NCBI GenBank assembly: GCA_039028155.1
Contig: JBCCIS010000025.1
Location: 1 to 64,000, forward strand
Length of the DNA stretch: 64,000 nucleotides
DNA from: Pseudomonadota bacterium
Lineage (GTDB): Bacteria > Pseudomonadota > Alphaproteobacteria > SP197
Reading direction: 5' to 3'
The notes beneath the pieces were generated by a model. The model saw only the letters and a program-made list of their open reading frames with translations, had not been told where the DNA came from and searched no databases. Below, piece by piece: positions 15,796 to 25,300 of this stretch (position 1 is the stretch's first letter; each line of letters begins with the position of its first letter). The position numbers and the translations under genes were made by a program.

Positions 15796-16356
15796 ATGAC
15801 TTTTAGACGCCTTTGCTTCGCAGCACTTGCCGCCTGCGCCTTGATCCTACCGGTTCAGAGCATGGCGGCCCAGGACGATCCCCGGCTCGACGATCTCTTC
15901 ACCCGCTTGCACGCGACCGGTGATCAGGCGGAGGCGCAAGTCATTCAGAGCTACATCTGGTCGATCTGGACCGAGGCCAACGACGATCAGCTCAATCGGC
16001 TGATGTACGAGGGCACCCGCGCCATGCAGGTCGGCGATCTGGATCTGGCGATCAAGATGTTCTCCGACGTCATCGACATCGCGCCCAAGTTTGCTGAAGC
16101 CTGGAACAAGCGCGCGACGGTTTACTACATGGTCGGGTCCTATGATGAATCGATCGCCGATTGCATGGCCGTGCTGGACCTGGAGCCGCGCCACTTCGGG
16201 GCGCTATCCGGTTTGGGCCTGATCTATACGGCGCGCGAGGAAGACGAGAAAGCGCTTGAGTGGTTCAAGGCGGCGCTGGATCAGAACCCGCATATGCCGT
16301 CGATACGCGACCAGGTCGACGTGCTCGAAGAAAAACTGCACGGCAAAGCGATCTGA
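15796..16356 (+). CDS. periplasmic tetratricopeptide-repeat protein
   Basis: A 186-residue protein with a signal peptide (residues 1-25, hydrophobic LCFAALAACALILPVQS then AA) and about three TPR units from residue 70 on: LMYEGTRAMQVGDLDLAIKM, FAEAWNKRATVYYMVGSYDE and FGALSGLGLIYTAREEDEKA. TPRs mediate protein-protein contact; no catalytic residues are seen. Its 3' end faces pyk with only 20 bases between. The preceding 297 bases hold no gene I can support. Confidence 0.8.
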   Translation: MTFRRLCFAALAACALILPVQSMAAQDDPRLDDLFTRLHATGDQAEAQVIQSYIWSIWTEANDDQLNRLMYEGTRAMQVGDLDLAIKMFSDVIDIAPKFAEAWNKRATVYYMVGSYDESIADCMAVLDLEPRHFGALSGLGLIYTAREEDEKALEWFKAALDQNPHMPSIRDQVDVLEEKLHGKAI

Positions 16357-16376
16357 AGAGCGCTGAACGCGCCGGT

Positions 16377-17780
16377 TCAGTCGACCCAGGCGATCCTGAG
16401 CGTATTCGTGGCGCCCGGCGTGCCGAAGGGAACGCCGGCGGTGATGACAATACGGTCGCCGGCCTCCGCGAAGCCGGCGTCCTTCGAAATCGAACAGGCG
16501 CGGTTCACCATGTCGACGAAGTCACGGGCGTCTTCCGTGCGTACGGAGTGAACACCCCAGGTCATGGTCAACCGCCGTGCCGAGGTAATCTTTGGCGTGA
16601 TGCCGACAATTGGTACCTCGGGACGGACGCGCGCGGCGCGCAAGGTTGTCGCACCGCTGACCGAATAGGCGACGATCGCCGACGCGCCGATGGTGTGTAC
16701 GACCTGGCGCGCGGCGGCCGATATGGCATCGGCGCTGGTCGCTTCGGCATCGGCGGCCATGGGATCGTAGAGCGGGTCGTTCTCAACCGTCGACATGATG
16801 CGGTCCATCATCGCGACCGCCTCGCTCGGATAATCGCCAACCGCGGTTTCGGCCGACAGCATCAGGCAGTCGGCGCCGTCATAGACGGCGGTCGCGACGT
16901 CTGAGGCTTCGGCCCTTGTCGGCGTCGGTGCGTCGACCATGGAATCGAGCATCTGGGTCGCCACCACGACCGGTTTGCCCGCCGCGCGGCACGCCCGAAC
17001 GATGCGCTTTTGCAGGCCCGGCACTTCCTCCGGCGGCAGTTCGACACCCAAGTCACCGCGCGCCACCATCAAGCCGTCGGAGAGTGCAATGATGTCGTCC
17101 AGCCTGTCGATGGCCGACGGTTTTTCCAGCTTCGCCATGACCGCCGCGCGGCCGGCGACAAGCTCGCGCGCCTCGGCCATGTCTTCGGGCCGTTGCACAA
17201 ACGACAGCGCGACCCAGTCGACGCCGAGGTCGAGACCGAACGCCAGGTCGTCACGGTCCTTCTCGGTCAGCGCGGCGATCGGCAATTGGACACCCGGCAG
17301 GTTGAGGCCTTTATGGTTGGAGAGTTCGTCGCCGGCGATGACCTCGGCGTTGGCATAGTCGGAGCCGCAATCAATAACCCTCAGGCTGACACGTCCGTCG
17401 TCGAGCAGCACGACGGTACCGGGTTTGAGCGCCTGAAACACTTCGGGGTGCGGCAGGCCGACACGGGCCTTGTCGCCGGGCGTTTCATCGAGGTCGAAGC
17501 GGATCTTGTCGCCTGTCTCGATGGCGATCGCGTCATCAACAAAGGTCGCGATCCGCAACTTGGGTCCCTGCAGGTCCAACAAAACACCAATCGGCCGGCC
17601 ATAGACACCTTCGAGCTCGCGGATCGTATCGAAGTTCTCTTTATGTTTTTCCCGCTTGCCGTGGCTCATGTTGAGTCGGAAGACATCGGCGCCCGCCTCG
17701 AACAGCGCGGCGATGGCTTCCCGGCTAGAGGTGCCGGGGCCCAGGGTGGCGAGGATTTTAGCTTGGCGATTACGACGCAT
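16377..17780 (-). CDS. pyk: pyruvate kinase
   Basis: A 467-residue pyruvate kinase. The N-terminal barrel begins with KILATLGPGTSSREAI and FRLNMSHG; the PEP/metal site MAKLEKPSAI and the signature MVARGDLGVELP follow, then ATQMLDSM. The B domain (residues about 65-155) and C domain are complete. It converts PEP and ADP to pyruvate and ATP. It starts 11 bases after the glycerate 2-kinase stop, so the pair is almost certainly one operon. The two kinases act on either side of enolase. Confidence 0.96.
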   Translation of the reverse strand: MRRNRQAKILATLGPGTSSREAIAALFEAGADVFRLNMSHGKREKHKENFDTIRELEGVYGRPIGVLLDLQGPKLRIATFVDDAIAIETGDKIRFDLDETPGDKARVGLPHPEVFQALKPGTVVLLDDGRVSLRVIDCGSDYANAEVIAGDELSNHKGLNLPGVQLPIAALTEKDRDDLAFGLDLGVDWVALSFVQRPEDMAEARELVAGRAAVMAKLEKPSAIDRLDDIIALSDGLMVARGDLGVELPPEEVPGLQKRIVRACRAAGKPVVVATQMLDSMVDAPTPTRAEASDVATAVYDGADCLMLSAETAVGDYPSEAVAMMDRIMSTVENDPLYDPMAADAEATSADAISAAARQVVHTIGASAIVAYSVSGATTLRAARVRPEVPIVGITPKITSARRLTMTWGVHSVRTEDARDFVDMVNRACSISKDAGFAEAGDRIVITAGVPFGTPGATNTLRIAWVD

Positions 17781-17791
17781 AGAACCCCATT

Positions 17792-19084
17792 CTAGGTTGT
17801 GTTGGGCGTATCGCCAATGGCGACCACAATGGCGCGGAAATCATTAACGTTGGTACGTGTCGGGCCTGTGACGATGGCGTCGTCAAGCGCGGCGAAGAAC
17901 CCGCCGCTGTCGTCATGATCGAGCGCTTGGCGTGCATCGAGCCCGGCTTCCGCCGCGCGCGCCAAGGTATCCGGTCCGAAGACAGCGCCGGCGCCATTGG
18001 GCGAACCGTCGATGCCGTCCGTATCGGCCGCCAGACCATGGACGCCGGCCAGTCCTTGAAGCGCGGCGGCGAGCGCCAGGGCGAACACGCGGTTGCGCCC
18101 GCCTGAACCGCCATCGTGGCGCATGGTGACCGTGGTCTCGCCGCCGGAGAGGATGACGCAGGGCGGAGCGACCGGTTCGCCGTGCTGCACGATCTGGCGC
18201 ACGATCGCGGCATGAACCAGCGCGACGTCGCGGGACTCTCCCTCGATGGTGTCACCCAGGATCAGAGTATTGAGACCGGCGGCACGAGCTTTTTCCGCGG
18301 CAGCCTGCAAGGAATCCTGTGGTGTTGCGATGACCGTGTAGTGGCTCTCTGCCAAGCGAGGATCGCCGGGCTTGGGTGTCTCGTCAGCGGCGTCCGCCAG
18401 TTGGCGAACGACTGAGGCCGGCGGTTCAATACCGTACTTTGCCAGGATCGCGCGCGCGTCATCGAAGCGGGTGGGATCGCCGACCGTAGGGCCTGACGCG
18501 ATGGAGGAGGGGTCGTCGCCGGTGACGTCCGAGATCGCCAGCGATACCGTGCGCGCCGGGTAAGCGGCGGCGGCCAAACGTCCGCCCTTGATCGCCGAGA
18601 GATGTTTGCGCACGCAATTGATCTCATGGATCGTTGCGCCGGATTTCAGAAGCTGCGTATTGACCTCACGTTTGTCGTCCAGGCTGAGTCCCGGCGCCGG
18701 CAGAGCCATCAGCGACGAACCACCGCCTGAAATCAGACACAGCACGAGATCGTTTTCGCCCGCACCCGCAGCCAGCGCAAGGATGCGTCCGGCGGCGTCC
18801 TGTCCGGCCTGATCGGGCACGGGATGGGCCGCCTCGACAACCTCGATCCGTTCCGTCGCCATGCCGTGGCCGTAGGGGGTGATGACGAGGCCTTCCAGGG
18901 GGCCGGACCACTGGCGTTCGACTTCGGCCGCCATGGCGGCGGCCGCTTTGCCGGCGCCGACGACGATGGTGCGGCCCGACGGCGGGTCGGGCAGCCGCCC
19001 GGTCAGACAATGAGCGGGATCGGCCGCGTCGACCGCGGTCTGGAAGAGGTCGAGCAGCAATTGGCGGGGTTGGCCGAGGTCCAT
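17792..19084 (-). CDS. glycerate 2-kinase (MOFRL family)
   Basis: About 430 residues. Family marks are IVVGAGKAAAAMAAEVE, the SGGGSSLMALP loop, EINCVRKHLSAIKGGRLA, SDVTGDDPSSIASGPTV and the C-terminal MOFRL domain with ILSGGETTVT and GGRNRVFALA. Bacterial members phosphorylate D-glycerate at position 2; older annotations call them hydroxypyruvate reductase (TtuD). ATG 19084 fits the conserved start, although the frame is open to 19228 and no clear ribosome-binding site is seen. Upstream of pyk in one operon, it links glycerate to pyruvate formation. Confidence 0.88.
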   Translation of the reverse strand: MDLGQPRQLLLDLFQTAVDAADPAHCLTGRLPDPPSGRTIVVGAGKAAAAMAAEVERQWSGPLEGLVITPYGHGMATERIEVVEAAHPVPDQAGQDAAGRILALAAGAGENDLVLCLISGGGSSLMALPAPGLSLDDKREVNTQLLKSGATIHEINCVRKHLSAIKGGRLAAAAYPARTVSLAISDVTGDDPSSIASGPTVGDPTRFDDARAILAKYGIEPPASVVRQLADAADETPKPGDPRLAESHYTVIATPQDSLQAAAEKARAAGLNTLILGDTIEGESRDVALVHAAIVRQIVQHGEPVAPPCVILSGGETTVTMRHDGGSGGRNRVFALALAAALQGLAGVHGLAADTDGIDGSPNGAGAVFGPDTLARAAEAGLDARQALDHDDSGGFFAALDDAIVTGPTRTNVNDFRAIVVAIGDTPNTT

Positions 19085-19199
19085 GGCGCGCGAAGCTGCC
19101 ACAGGCGTGGGTGAGGTCAAAGGAAAAGCCTGCAGGTGGCAGGGAGATGGGGGCTGAAGCCCCTTGGCACGGCGCGGCCTGTGACTATAGTCGCCACCC

Positions 19200-20027
19200 A
19201 TGAGCACAGTTATTCGCGACGGTTTCACCGACGCCGGGGAAGCCGGCGATCCGCTACTTGGCCCCGATGACCCGCCAGCCTATGAGATCCTGAATCCCAG
19301 GGGAAAGGCGCCGGTCGTCTTCCTGTGCGACCATGCCAGCAATCGTGTGCCCTTGGCACTCGATAACCTTGGGCTCAGCCAGGAACAGCTTGATGGCCAT
19401 ATTGGCTGGGATATCGGCGCGGCCGAAGTTACGCGCCGGCTGTCCGCGCATTTTGACGCGCCGGCAGTGATGGCCGGTTACTCGCGGCTGGTGATCGACT
19501 GCAACCGCCAGCTCGATGATTTCGAATCGATTCTGCCCGTCAGCGACGGCATCGACATCCCCGGTAACCAGAGCCTCACGGAGGCGGAGAGAGCGCTCAG
19601 GACGGAGGCCTGCTTTTGGCCTTATCATCAGGCTGCGGCAGCGGTGATCGAGGGGGTCGAGGCGCGCGGGGCGACGCCGCCGGTAATCATGATGCACAGC
19701 TTCACACCAGCGATGGGGCACGCGCCCCGCCCGTGGCATATCGGCATCCTGTGGGACCGCGACGACCGTATCTCCGCGCCCTTGATGCACTACCTGCACG
19801 CACGTGGCGATCTGGTGGTCGGCGACAACGAGCCCTACACGGCTGCCTCGCCCCACGGTTATTCCCTGCCGGTGCATGCCGCCGGCCAGGGCCGGCCGAA
19901 CGTGCAGATCGAGCTGCGCCAGGATCTGGTCAGCGACAAGGCGGGCCTGGCGCGTTGGACCGAGATCATGATCGAGGGTTTCGAGCCTATACTGGCAGAC
20001 CAGGATCTCTACCGCCGCCACGGATAG
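19200..20027 (+). CDS. N-formylglutamate amidohydrolase family protein
   Basis: A 275-residue protein of the N-formylglutamate amidohydrolase family. VVFLCDHASNRVP and HIGWDIGAAEVTRRLSAHFDA are the family signature, followed by VIDCNRQLDD and MMHSFTPAMG. The enzyme removes formate from N-formyl-L-glutamate (histidine catabolism), but these family members also occur outside hut clusters and no hut gene is present here, so the substrate may differ. It is divergent from the glycerate kinase and 5 bases upstream of the carboxylate-amine ligase. Confidence 0.85.
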   Translation: MSTVIRDGFTDAGEAGDPLLGPDDPPAYEILNPRGKAPVVFLCDHASNRVPLALDNLGLSQEQLDGHIGWDIGAAEVTRRLSAHFDAPAVMAGYSRLVIDCNRQLDDFESILPVSDGIDIPGNQSLTEAERALRTEACFWPYHQAAAAVIEGVEARGATPPVIMMHSFTPAMGHAPRPWHIGILWDRDDRISAPLMHYLHARGDLVVGDNEPYTAASPHGYSLPVHAAGQGRPNVQIELRQDLVSDKAGLARWTEIMIEGFEPILADQDLYRRHG

Positions 20028-20032
20028 CCGCC

Positions 20033-21169
20033 ATGAGCCCGCAACCGCCTAGCCTGACGATCGGTGTCGAAGAGGAGTATCTCTTGATCGACATCGAGAC
20101 CGGCGATCTGGCGACCGACCCGCCGGAGGAACTGCTCGAGACCTGCGTGGCGGAACTTGGCGATTGCGTCAGCCATGAGTTTTTGCGCGCGCAGATCGAA
20201 GTCGGCACCAAGGTCTGTGGCTCCATGGAGGAGGTGCGCGAGGACCTCAAGCGGCTGCGCGGCGGCGTCGCCGATGTCGCCGCGCGCTTCGGCCTGGCGC
20301 CGATCGCCGCGTCGACACACCCCTATGCCGACTGGCAGAACCAGGTGCACACCCATGTCGATCGCTATGACGGCATGGTGCATGACCTGCAGGGCGTGAT
20401 ACAGCGCATGCTGATCTGTGGCATGCATGTGCACATCGGGGTCGAAGACGAGGATTTCCGCGTCGATGTGATCAATCAGGCGCGCTATTTCCTGCCGCAC
20501 CTGTTGTGCCTGACCGCGTCGTCGCCGTTTTGGCAGGGCCGCGACATGGGGCTGAAGGTCTATCGCCTCGCCGTGTTCGATAGTCTGCCGCGCACCGGTT
20601 TGCCCGATCCAATTCCAAGCTGGGGCGAGTATCAGCGCATGATCGACCAGATGACTAGTGCCGGCCTCGTGCAGGACGGCACCAAGATCTGGTGGGACCT
20701 GCGCCCCAGCGCGCGCTACCCGACAGTCGAAATGAGAATCTGCGACACCTGTTCGTTGCTTGAAGACGCGATCGCGGTCGCGGCGCTGTTCCGCTGCATC
20801 GTCAGTCTGCTCTACCGGCTACGCGCCACCAACCAGCGCTGGCGCGAGTACTCGAACATGCTGATCCAGGAGAACCGCTGGCTGGCGCAACGTTATGGTG
20901 CCGAGGCCAAGCTGGTCGATTTCGGCAAGCGAAGCCTGGTGCCGTTGGCGGACCTGGTCGACGAACTGGCGGAGTTGGTCAGCGAGGACGCGGAGGCCTT
21001 GGACTGCATCGCCGAGATCGAACGCGCGCGCCAGATCACCCGCGAAGGCACCAGCGCCGACCGCCAACTCGCCTGTTTTGCCGCCAATGGCGGCTATGAC
21101 GATCCCGACCGCGCGTTCCATGCCGTCGTGGACCAGCTGCGGGTGGAAACGCTTGCCGGTTGTGCTTGA
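20033..21169 (+). CDS. carboxylate-amine ligase, GCS2 family (YbdK-like)
   Basis: A 378-residue ATP-dependent ligase of the glutamate-cysteine-ligase type 2 family. LTIGVEEEYLLIDIETGDLA is the diagnostic N-terminus, with HTHVDRYDGM, CGMHVHIGVEDED and PTVEMRICDT further in. YbdK has weak glutamate-cysteine ligase activity; the natural substrate of these paralogues is uncertain. ATG 20033 is 5 bases after the N-formylglutamate amidohydrolase stop; the frame is open much further upstream, but that part is a shadow of the other gene. Confidence 0.88.
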   Translation: MSPQPPSLTIGVEEEYLLIDIETGDLATDPPEELLETCVAELGDCVSHEFLRAQIEVGTKVCGSMEEVREDLKRLRGGVADVAARFGLAPIAASTHPYADWQNQVHTHVDRYDGMVHDLQGVIQRMLICGMHVHIGVEDEDFRVDVINQARYFLPHLLCLTASSPFWQGRDMGLKVYRLAVFDSLPRTGLPDPIPSWGEYQRMIDQMTSAGLVQDGTKIWWDLRPSARYPTVEMRICDTCSLLEDAIAVAALFRCIVSLLYRLRATNQRWREYSNMLIQENRWLAQRYGAEAKLVDFGKRSLVPLADLVDELAELVSEDAEALDCIAEIERARQITREGTSADRQLACFAANGGYDDPDRAFHAVVDQLRVETLAGCA

Positions 21170-21229
21170 GGCGCGCGGCGGCCGTGCCTACATGCTGGGA
21201 TGACAACGCCAGTTTCCGAGGAGACGACC

Positions 21230-21559
21230 ATGGATGAGAAGACACAAACCGAGATCGAGGCTGCCGTGTTCCGGCGCCTGCGCGATCATTTTCAGCGCCA
21301 TCCGGAGGTGCAGAACATCGAGCTCATGAACCTCGCCGATTTCTGCCGCAACTGTCTGTCCAAGTGGTACCGCGCCGCCGCCGAGGAGCGCGGTGTGGAA
21401 ATTGATTACGACCAGGCGCGCGAGGTCGTCTATGGCATGCCCTATGGCGACTACAAGGCGAAGTATCAGGAGAAAGCGTCCGAGGAGGCGATGGCGACGT
21501 TCCAGGAAGGCGAGAAACGCCGCGCCGCCGAAGCCGCCGCCCGCGGCGAGGAGTATTAG
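21230..21559 (+). CDS. DUF1244 family protein
   Basis: A 109-residue protein with the DUF1244 hallmark NLADFCRNCLSKWYRAAAEE and VVYGMPYGDYKAKYQ. The family is small, helical and widespread in alpha- and gammaproteobacteria; its role is not established. GAGGAG precedes ATG 21230, which I prefer to the in-frame ATG at 21200. It lies 60 bases after the carboxylate-amine ligase and is convergent with the SDR. Confidence 0.87.
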   Translation: MDEKTQTEIEAAVFRRLRDHFQRHPEVQNIELMNLADFCRNCLSKWYRAAAEERGVEIDYDQAREVVYGMPYGDYKAKYQEKASEEAMATFQEGEKRRAAEAAARGEEY

Positions 21560-21572
21560 TGAACCGCGACGA

Positions 21573-22301
21573 TCACCATTTTTCGATCGCGGGCCTCAGA
21601 TCCAGTTCGTGGGTCCACGCGGTCGGATGCTGGCGGTGAAGCGCGTAGTACGTCTCCGCGATCGCATCCGTATCCAGGAAGGCATCGACGCCGCGGTCCT
21701 CGATCTCGTGGGCGTGGTGCGGGCCGTTGATCTCGCCGTCGATGTTGACCAGCGCCACGTGCACGCCACGCGGTCCCAACTCCCGCGCCATGCTTTGGGC
21801 GAGCGCGCGCAGGCCGAACTTGCCGACGGCGAAGCCGGCAAAGTTGGCTGAGCCTTTGTAGCAGGCGGTTGCGCCGGTGAAGATGATCGTGCCGCCGTTC
21901 TCGCGTTCGACCATGCGGCGCGCGGCTTCGCGCCCGATCAGGAACCCGCCCAGACAGGTGACCTCCCACTGTTCGGCGAGTTCGTCGGGATCGATCTCCA
22001 ACACCGACTTCATCAGGAAACCGCTGGCGTTGTAGACGACGACATCGGGATCGCCGAGATCGTTCGTCACGCTGTCGAAGAGGTCGGTGACATCCTCGGC
22101 ATTGGTCGCGTCGCAGCCATAACCGCGCACGGTGCTGCCGGCGACCTTGGCGACTTCGCCGGCCAGCCGTGTCGCGTTATCCTCGTTGCGCGACGCCAAC
22201 GCCACGCCCATGTCGGCGGCGGCAAACCGCCGGCCCAGGCCGCCACCTAAACCGGCGCCCGCGCCGACGATCAACGCGACGCCGTTCGTTTCATCCGCCA
22301 T
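21573..22301 (-). CDS. short-chain dehydrogenase/reductase (SDR) with Phe in place of the catalytic Tyr
   Basis: A 242-residue Rossmann protein: LIVGAGAGLGGGLGRRFAAA is the TGxxxGxG-type cofactor loop, and YNASGF the NAG-type motif. At the active site the YxxxK motif reads F157-AVG-K161, so the general acid Tyr is missing. The same change occurs in a recurrent SDR subgroup whose members continue ALAQSMARELGPRGVHV, as here. Activity as a normal dehydrogenase is uncertain. It lies 23 bases downstream of the indolepyruvate oxidoreductase on the same strand. Confidence 0.82.
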   Translation of the reverse strand: MADETNGVALIVGAGAGLGGGLGRRFAAADMGVALASRNEDNATRLAGEVAKVAGSTVRGYGCDATNAEDVTDLFDSVTNDLGDPDVVVYNASGFLMKSVLEIDPDELAEQWEVTCLGGFLIGREAARRMVERENGGTIIFTGATACYKGSANFAGFAVGKFGLRALAQSMARELGPRGVHVALVNIDGEINGPHHAHEIEDRGVDAFLDTDAIAETYYALHRQHPTAWTHELDLRPAIEKW

Positions 22302-22324
22302 CTAAAACCCCTCCCGCTTTGGTG

Positions 22325-25300
22325 TTATTGCGCGGCTTCCGCTGCTGCAACACCACCATGAGCGAGCGCGTCGCGCAAGGCCGGCCGGCGCGCTTCCGCC
22401 TTTTCAACATTGGCCTGCTTGACTGGACCGAAACCGCGCATGGTCAGGGGCAGGGCGGCAAGTTCGGCGGCAAGCGCGTGGTTGCCGGCGTCAAGCCGGT
22501 CCAGGATCAGCGCGATGTCGGCCTCGAAGTCGCTGATAAGCCGGCGCTCCATCTTGCGCTCCGCGCTGTGGCCGAAGGGGTCGAGGGCGGTGCCGCGCAG
22601 GCCCTTCATCCGTGCCAGCACGCCGAAGACCGGCAGGATCCACGGCCCGAACTTGCGCTTTTCGGGTCGGCCGGTCGCCGTGTCCGTGCGCGCCAGAAGC
22701 GGCGGCGCCAGATGGACGTGAAGCTTCGCGTCGCCGTCGAACGTCTGGGCGAGTTGGCGCGCGAAAGCGCGGTCGCCATAAAGCCGCGCGACCTCATACT
22801 CGTCCTTATAGGCGAGCAACTTGGCGTAGCTGCTGGCGACCGCCTGGGTCAGATCGTCGTGGCCGGGCAGGGCCTTCGCCTCGGCGGCACGGACCTTCTG
22901 GACGAGTTCGGCATAGCGCTCCGCATAGGCGGCGTTCTGATAGGCGGATAGGTGGCGCTTATGGAGCGCCATCAGCTCGTCCAAGGTATCCGGCACGTGG
23001 CGGTGGGGCAGCGCCGGGCGCGCGGCCTCGGCAAGTTTCATGACCTTCTCGGGCGCGTGGCCCAACAGACGTCCGGTGCGGAACGCGGCGATGTTGAGAT
23101 CGATCGCCGTGCCGTTGAGCGCCACCGCGCGCTCGATCGCCTCGGCCGACAGCGGCACCACACCCATCTGATAGGCGAGCCCCAGCAGCATGATGTTGCT
23201 GACAATGCTGTCGCCGAAGAGCGCGGTGCCCAGCGCGGCCGTATCGTCGAAGCGGGTGTGGTCGCCGCCGCACGCTTTTTCGATGCGCGCGCGCAGGAGG
23301 TCGCCGTAGAGCGGGGCGTCGGGCTGGCGGGTGAAGTCGCCGGTCGGCGTTTCGTGGCTGTTGACGATGGCGTTGCTGCGGTCGTCGCCTAAGCGCGCGA
23401 TGACATCGGCGCTGGCTGCCTGCACGAGGTCGCAGCCGAGCAGGAGGTCCGTGCCGCCGACGCCGATCTTCGAGGCAAAGAGACCGCCCGGTTCGGCGGC
23501 GATGCGCACGTTGCTGGTGACGCCGCCGTATTTCTGCGCCAGCCCGATCTGATCGAGCACGGCGACGCCTTTGCCTTCCAGGTGGGCCGCCATGCCCAGC
23601 ACCTGCGCGATGGTGACAACGCCGGTGCCGCCGACACCGGCGATCAGGATCGACCACGGCCGCGCGAGGTCCGGCAGCTCGGGCTCGGGCAGGTTTTCGA
23701 AGAGCGCGGGGTCGATGGTGGCGGCGGCGGGTTTACGGACGGCGGCGCCTTCGACCGTCACGAAGCTGGGGCAGAAGCCGTCGACGCAGGTGAAGTCCTT
23801 GTTGCACGAGGACTGGTCGATCTGGCGCTTCCGGCCGAACGCCGTCTCGACCGGCTGGACCGATAGGCAGTTGGAGGTGAGGCCGCAATCGCCGCAGCCC
23901 TCGCACACCGCTTCGTTGATGAAGACGCGCTTGTCCGGGTCGGCCATCAGCCCGCGCTTGCGCCGCCGGCGTTTCTCCGTCGCGCAGACCTGATCGTAAA
24001 TCAGCGCCGAGACGCCCTTCACCTCGCGCAGGCCGCGCTGCACGGCGTCGAGCTCCTTCCTGTCGTGCACGCTAACGCCCTTGGCGAAGCCGGCGTCGGC
24101 CGGGTACTTGCCGGGCTCGTCGGTGACGACGGCGATGCGCCGGACGCCCTCGCCATAAAGCTGATGCGTGATCTGCGGCACCGTCGGGTGGCCCTCGGGC
24201 GCCTGGCCGCCGGTCATGGCGACGGCGTCGTTATAGAGGATCTTGTAGGTGACATTGACGCCGGCCGAGACCGCCGCGCGGATCGCGAGCGAGCCGGAAT
24301 GCACATAGGTGCCGTCGCCGATATTGACGAAGACGTGGTTGGTTTCGCGGAACGGGAAGAGCCCGTTCCAGTTGGCGCCCTCCGCGCCCATCTGGGTGAA
24401 GGTCAGGGTCTCGCGGTCCATGGACTGGACGAGATAGTGGCAGCCGATGCCGGCAAAGGCCTGGCTGCCGTCGGGCACCCGGGTCGAGGACGAATGCGGG
24501 CAGCCCGAACAGAAATAGGGGATGCGCGAAATCGGCGCGGCGTCGCCCCGGCCGGCGCTGAGTTTCTGGTTGAGCCGCGCCGCGCGTTCGGCGAGTTCGC
24601 CGCCGATGCCGAAGCGCGCCAGCCGCCCGGCGATGACATCGCCGATCATGGCCGGCGACAGCTCGTCCCAGGACGGCAGGATGGTGGCGCCCGCCTCGTC
24701 CTTCTTGCCGATGACGAGCGGGCGTTTGCCGTCGGGCAGGTGATAGAGCTGGTCGCGGATCTGCGGTTCGATCAGCGCGCGTTTCTCCTCGACCACCAGG
24801 ACCGTGTCGAGGCCGGCGGCAAACGCCGCGATCCCGTCGGGCTCCAGCGGCCACGGCATGGCGACCTTGTAGAGCGCCAGGCCCATCTCCTCGGCGAGCC
24901 CCGGCGTGAGCCCGATCTCGTCGAGCGCCTGGCGGACGTCCAGATAGGACTTCCCCGTCGTCACGATGCCGAGCCGGGCGTCGGCCCGCCCGAAGATCTT
25001 CTGGTCGAGCCCGTTGGCGCGCACATAGGCGGTCGCCAGGTCGAGCTTATAGCGGTGCAAGCGTTCTTCCTTGGCGAGCGCGTCGTCGGGCAGGCGCAGG
25101 TGGACGCCTTCCGGCGGCAGGGCCACATCACGCGGCAGGGTGACCTGGACCCGCGCGGGGTCGATCTCGACCGTCGCCGTCGTGTCGACCGTCTCCGACA
25201 CCAGCATGAAGCCGGTCCAGAGCCCTGAGAACCGCGACATCGCCCAGCCGTGCAGGCCGAGATCCAGGAACTCCTGGACGCCCGCTGGGTGTAGGATCGG

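Noticed and set aside
16363-16380. CTGAAC/GTTCAG hairpin between TPR gene and pyk as a two-way terminator
   Set aside because: Only 6 bp, no T run on either side, and it overlaps the pyk stop codon; too weak to list.
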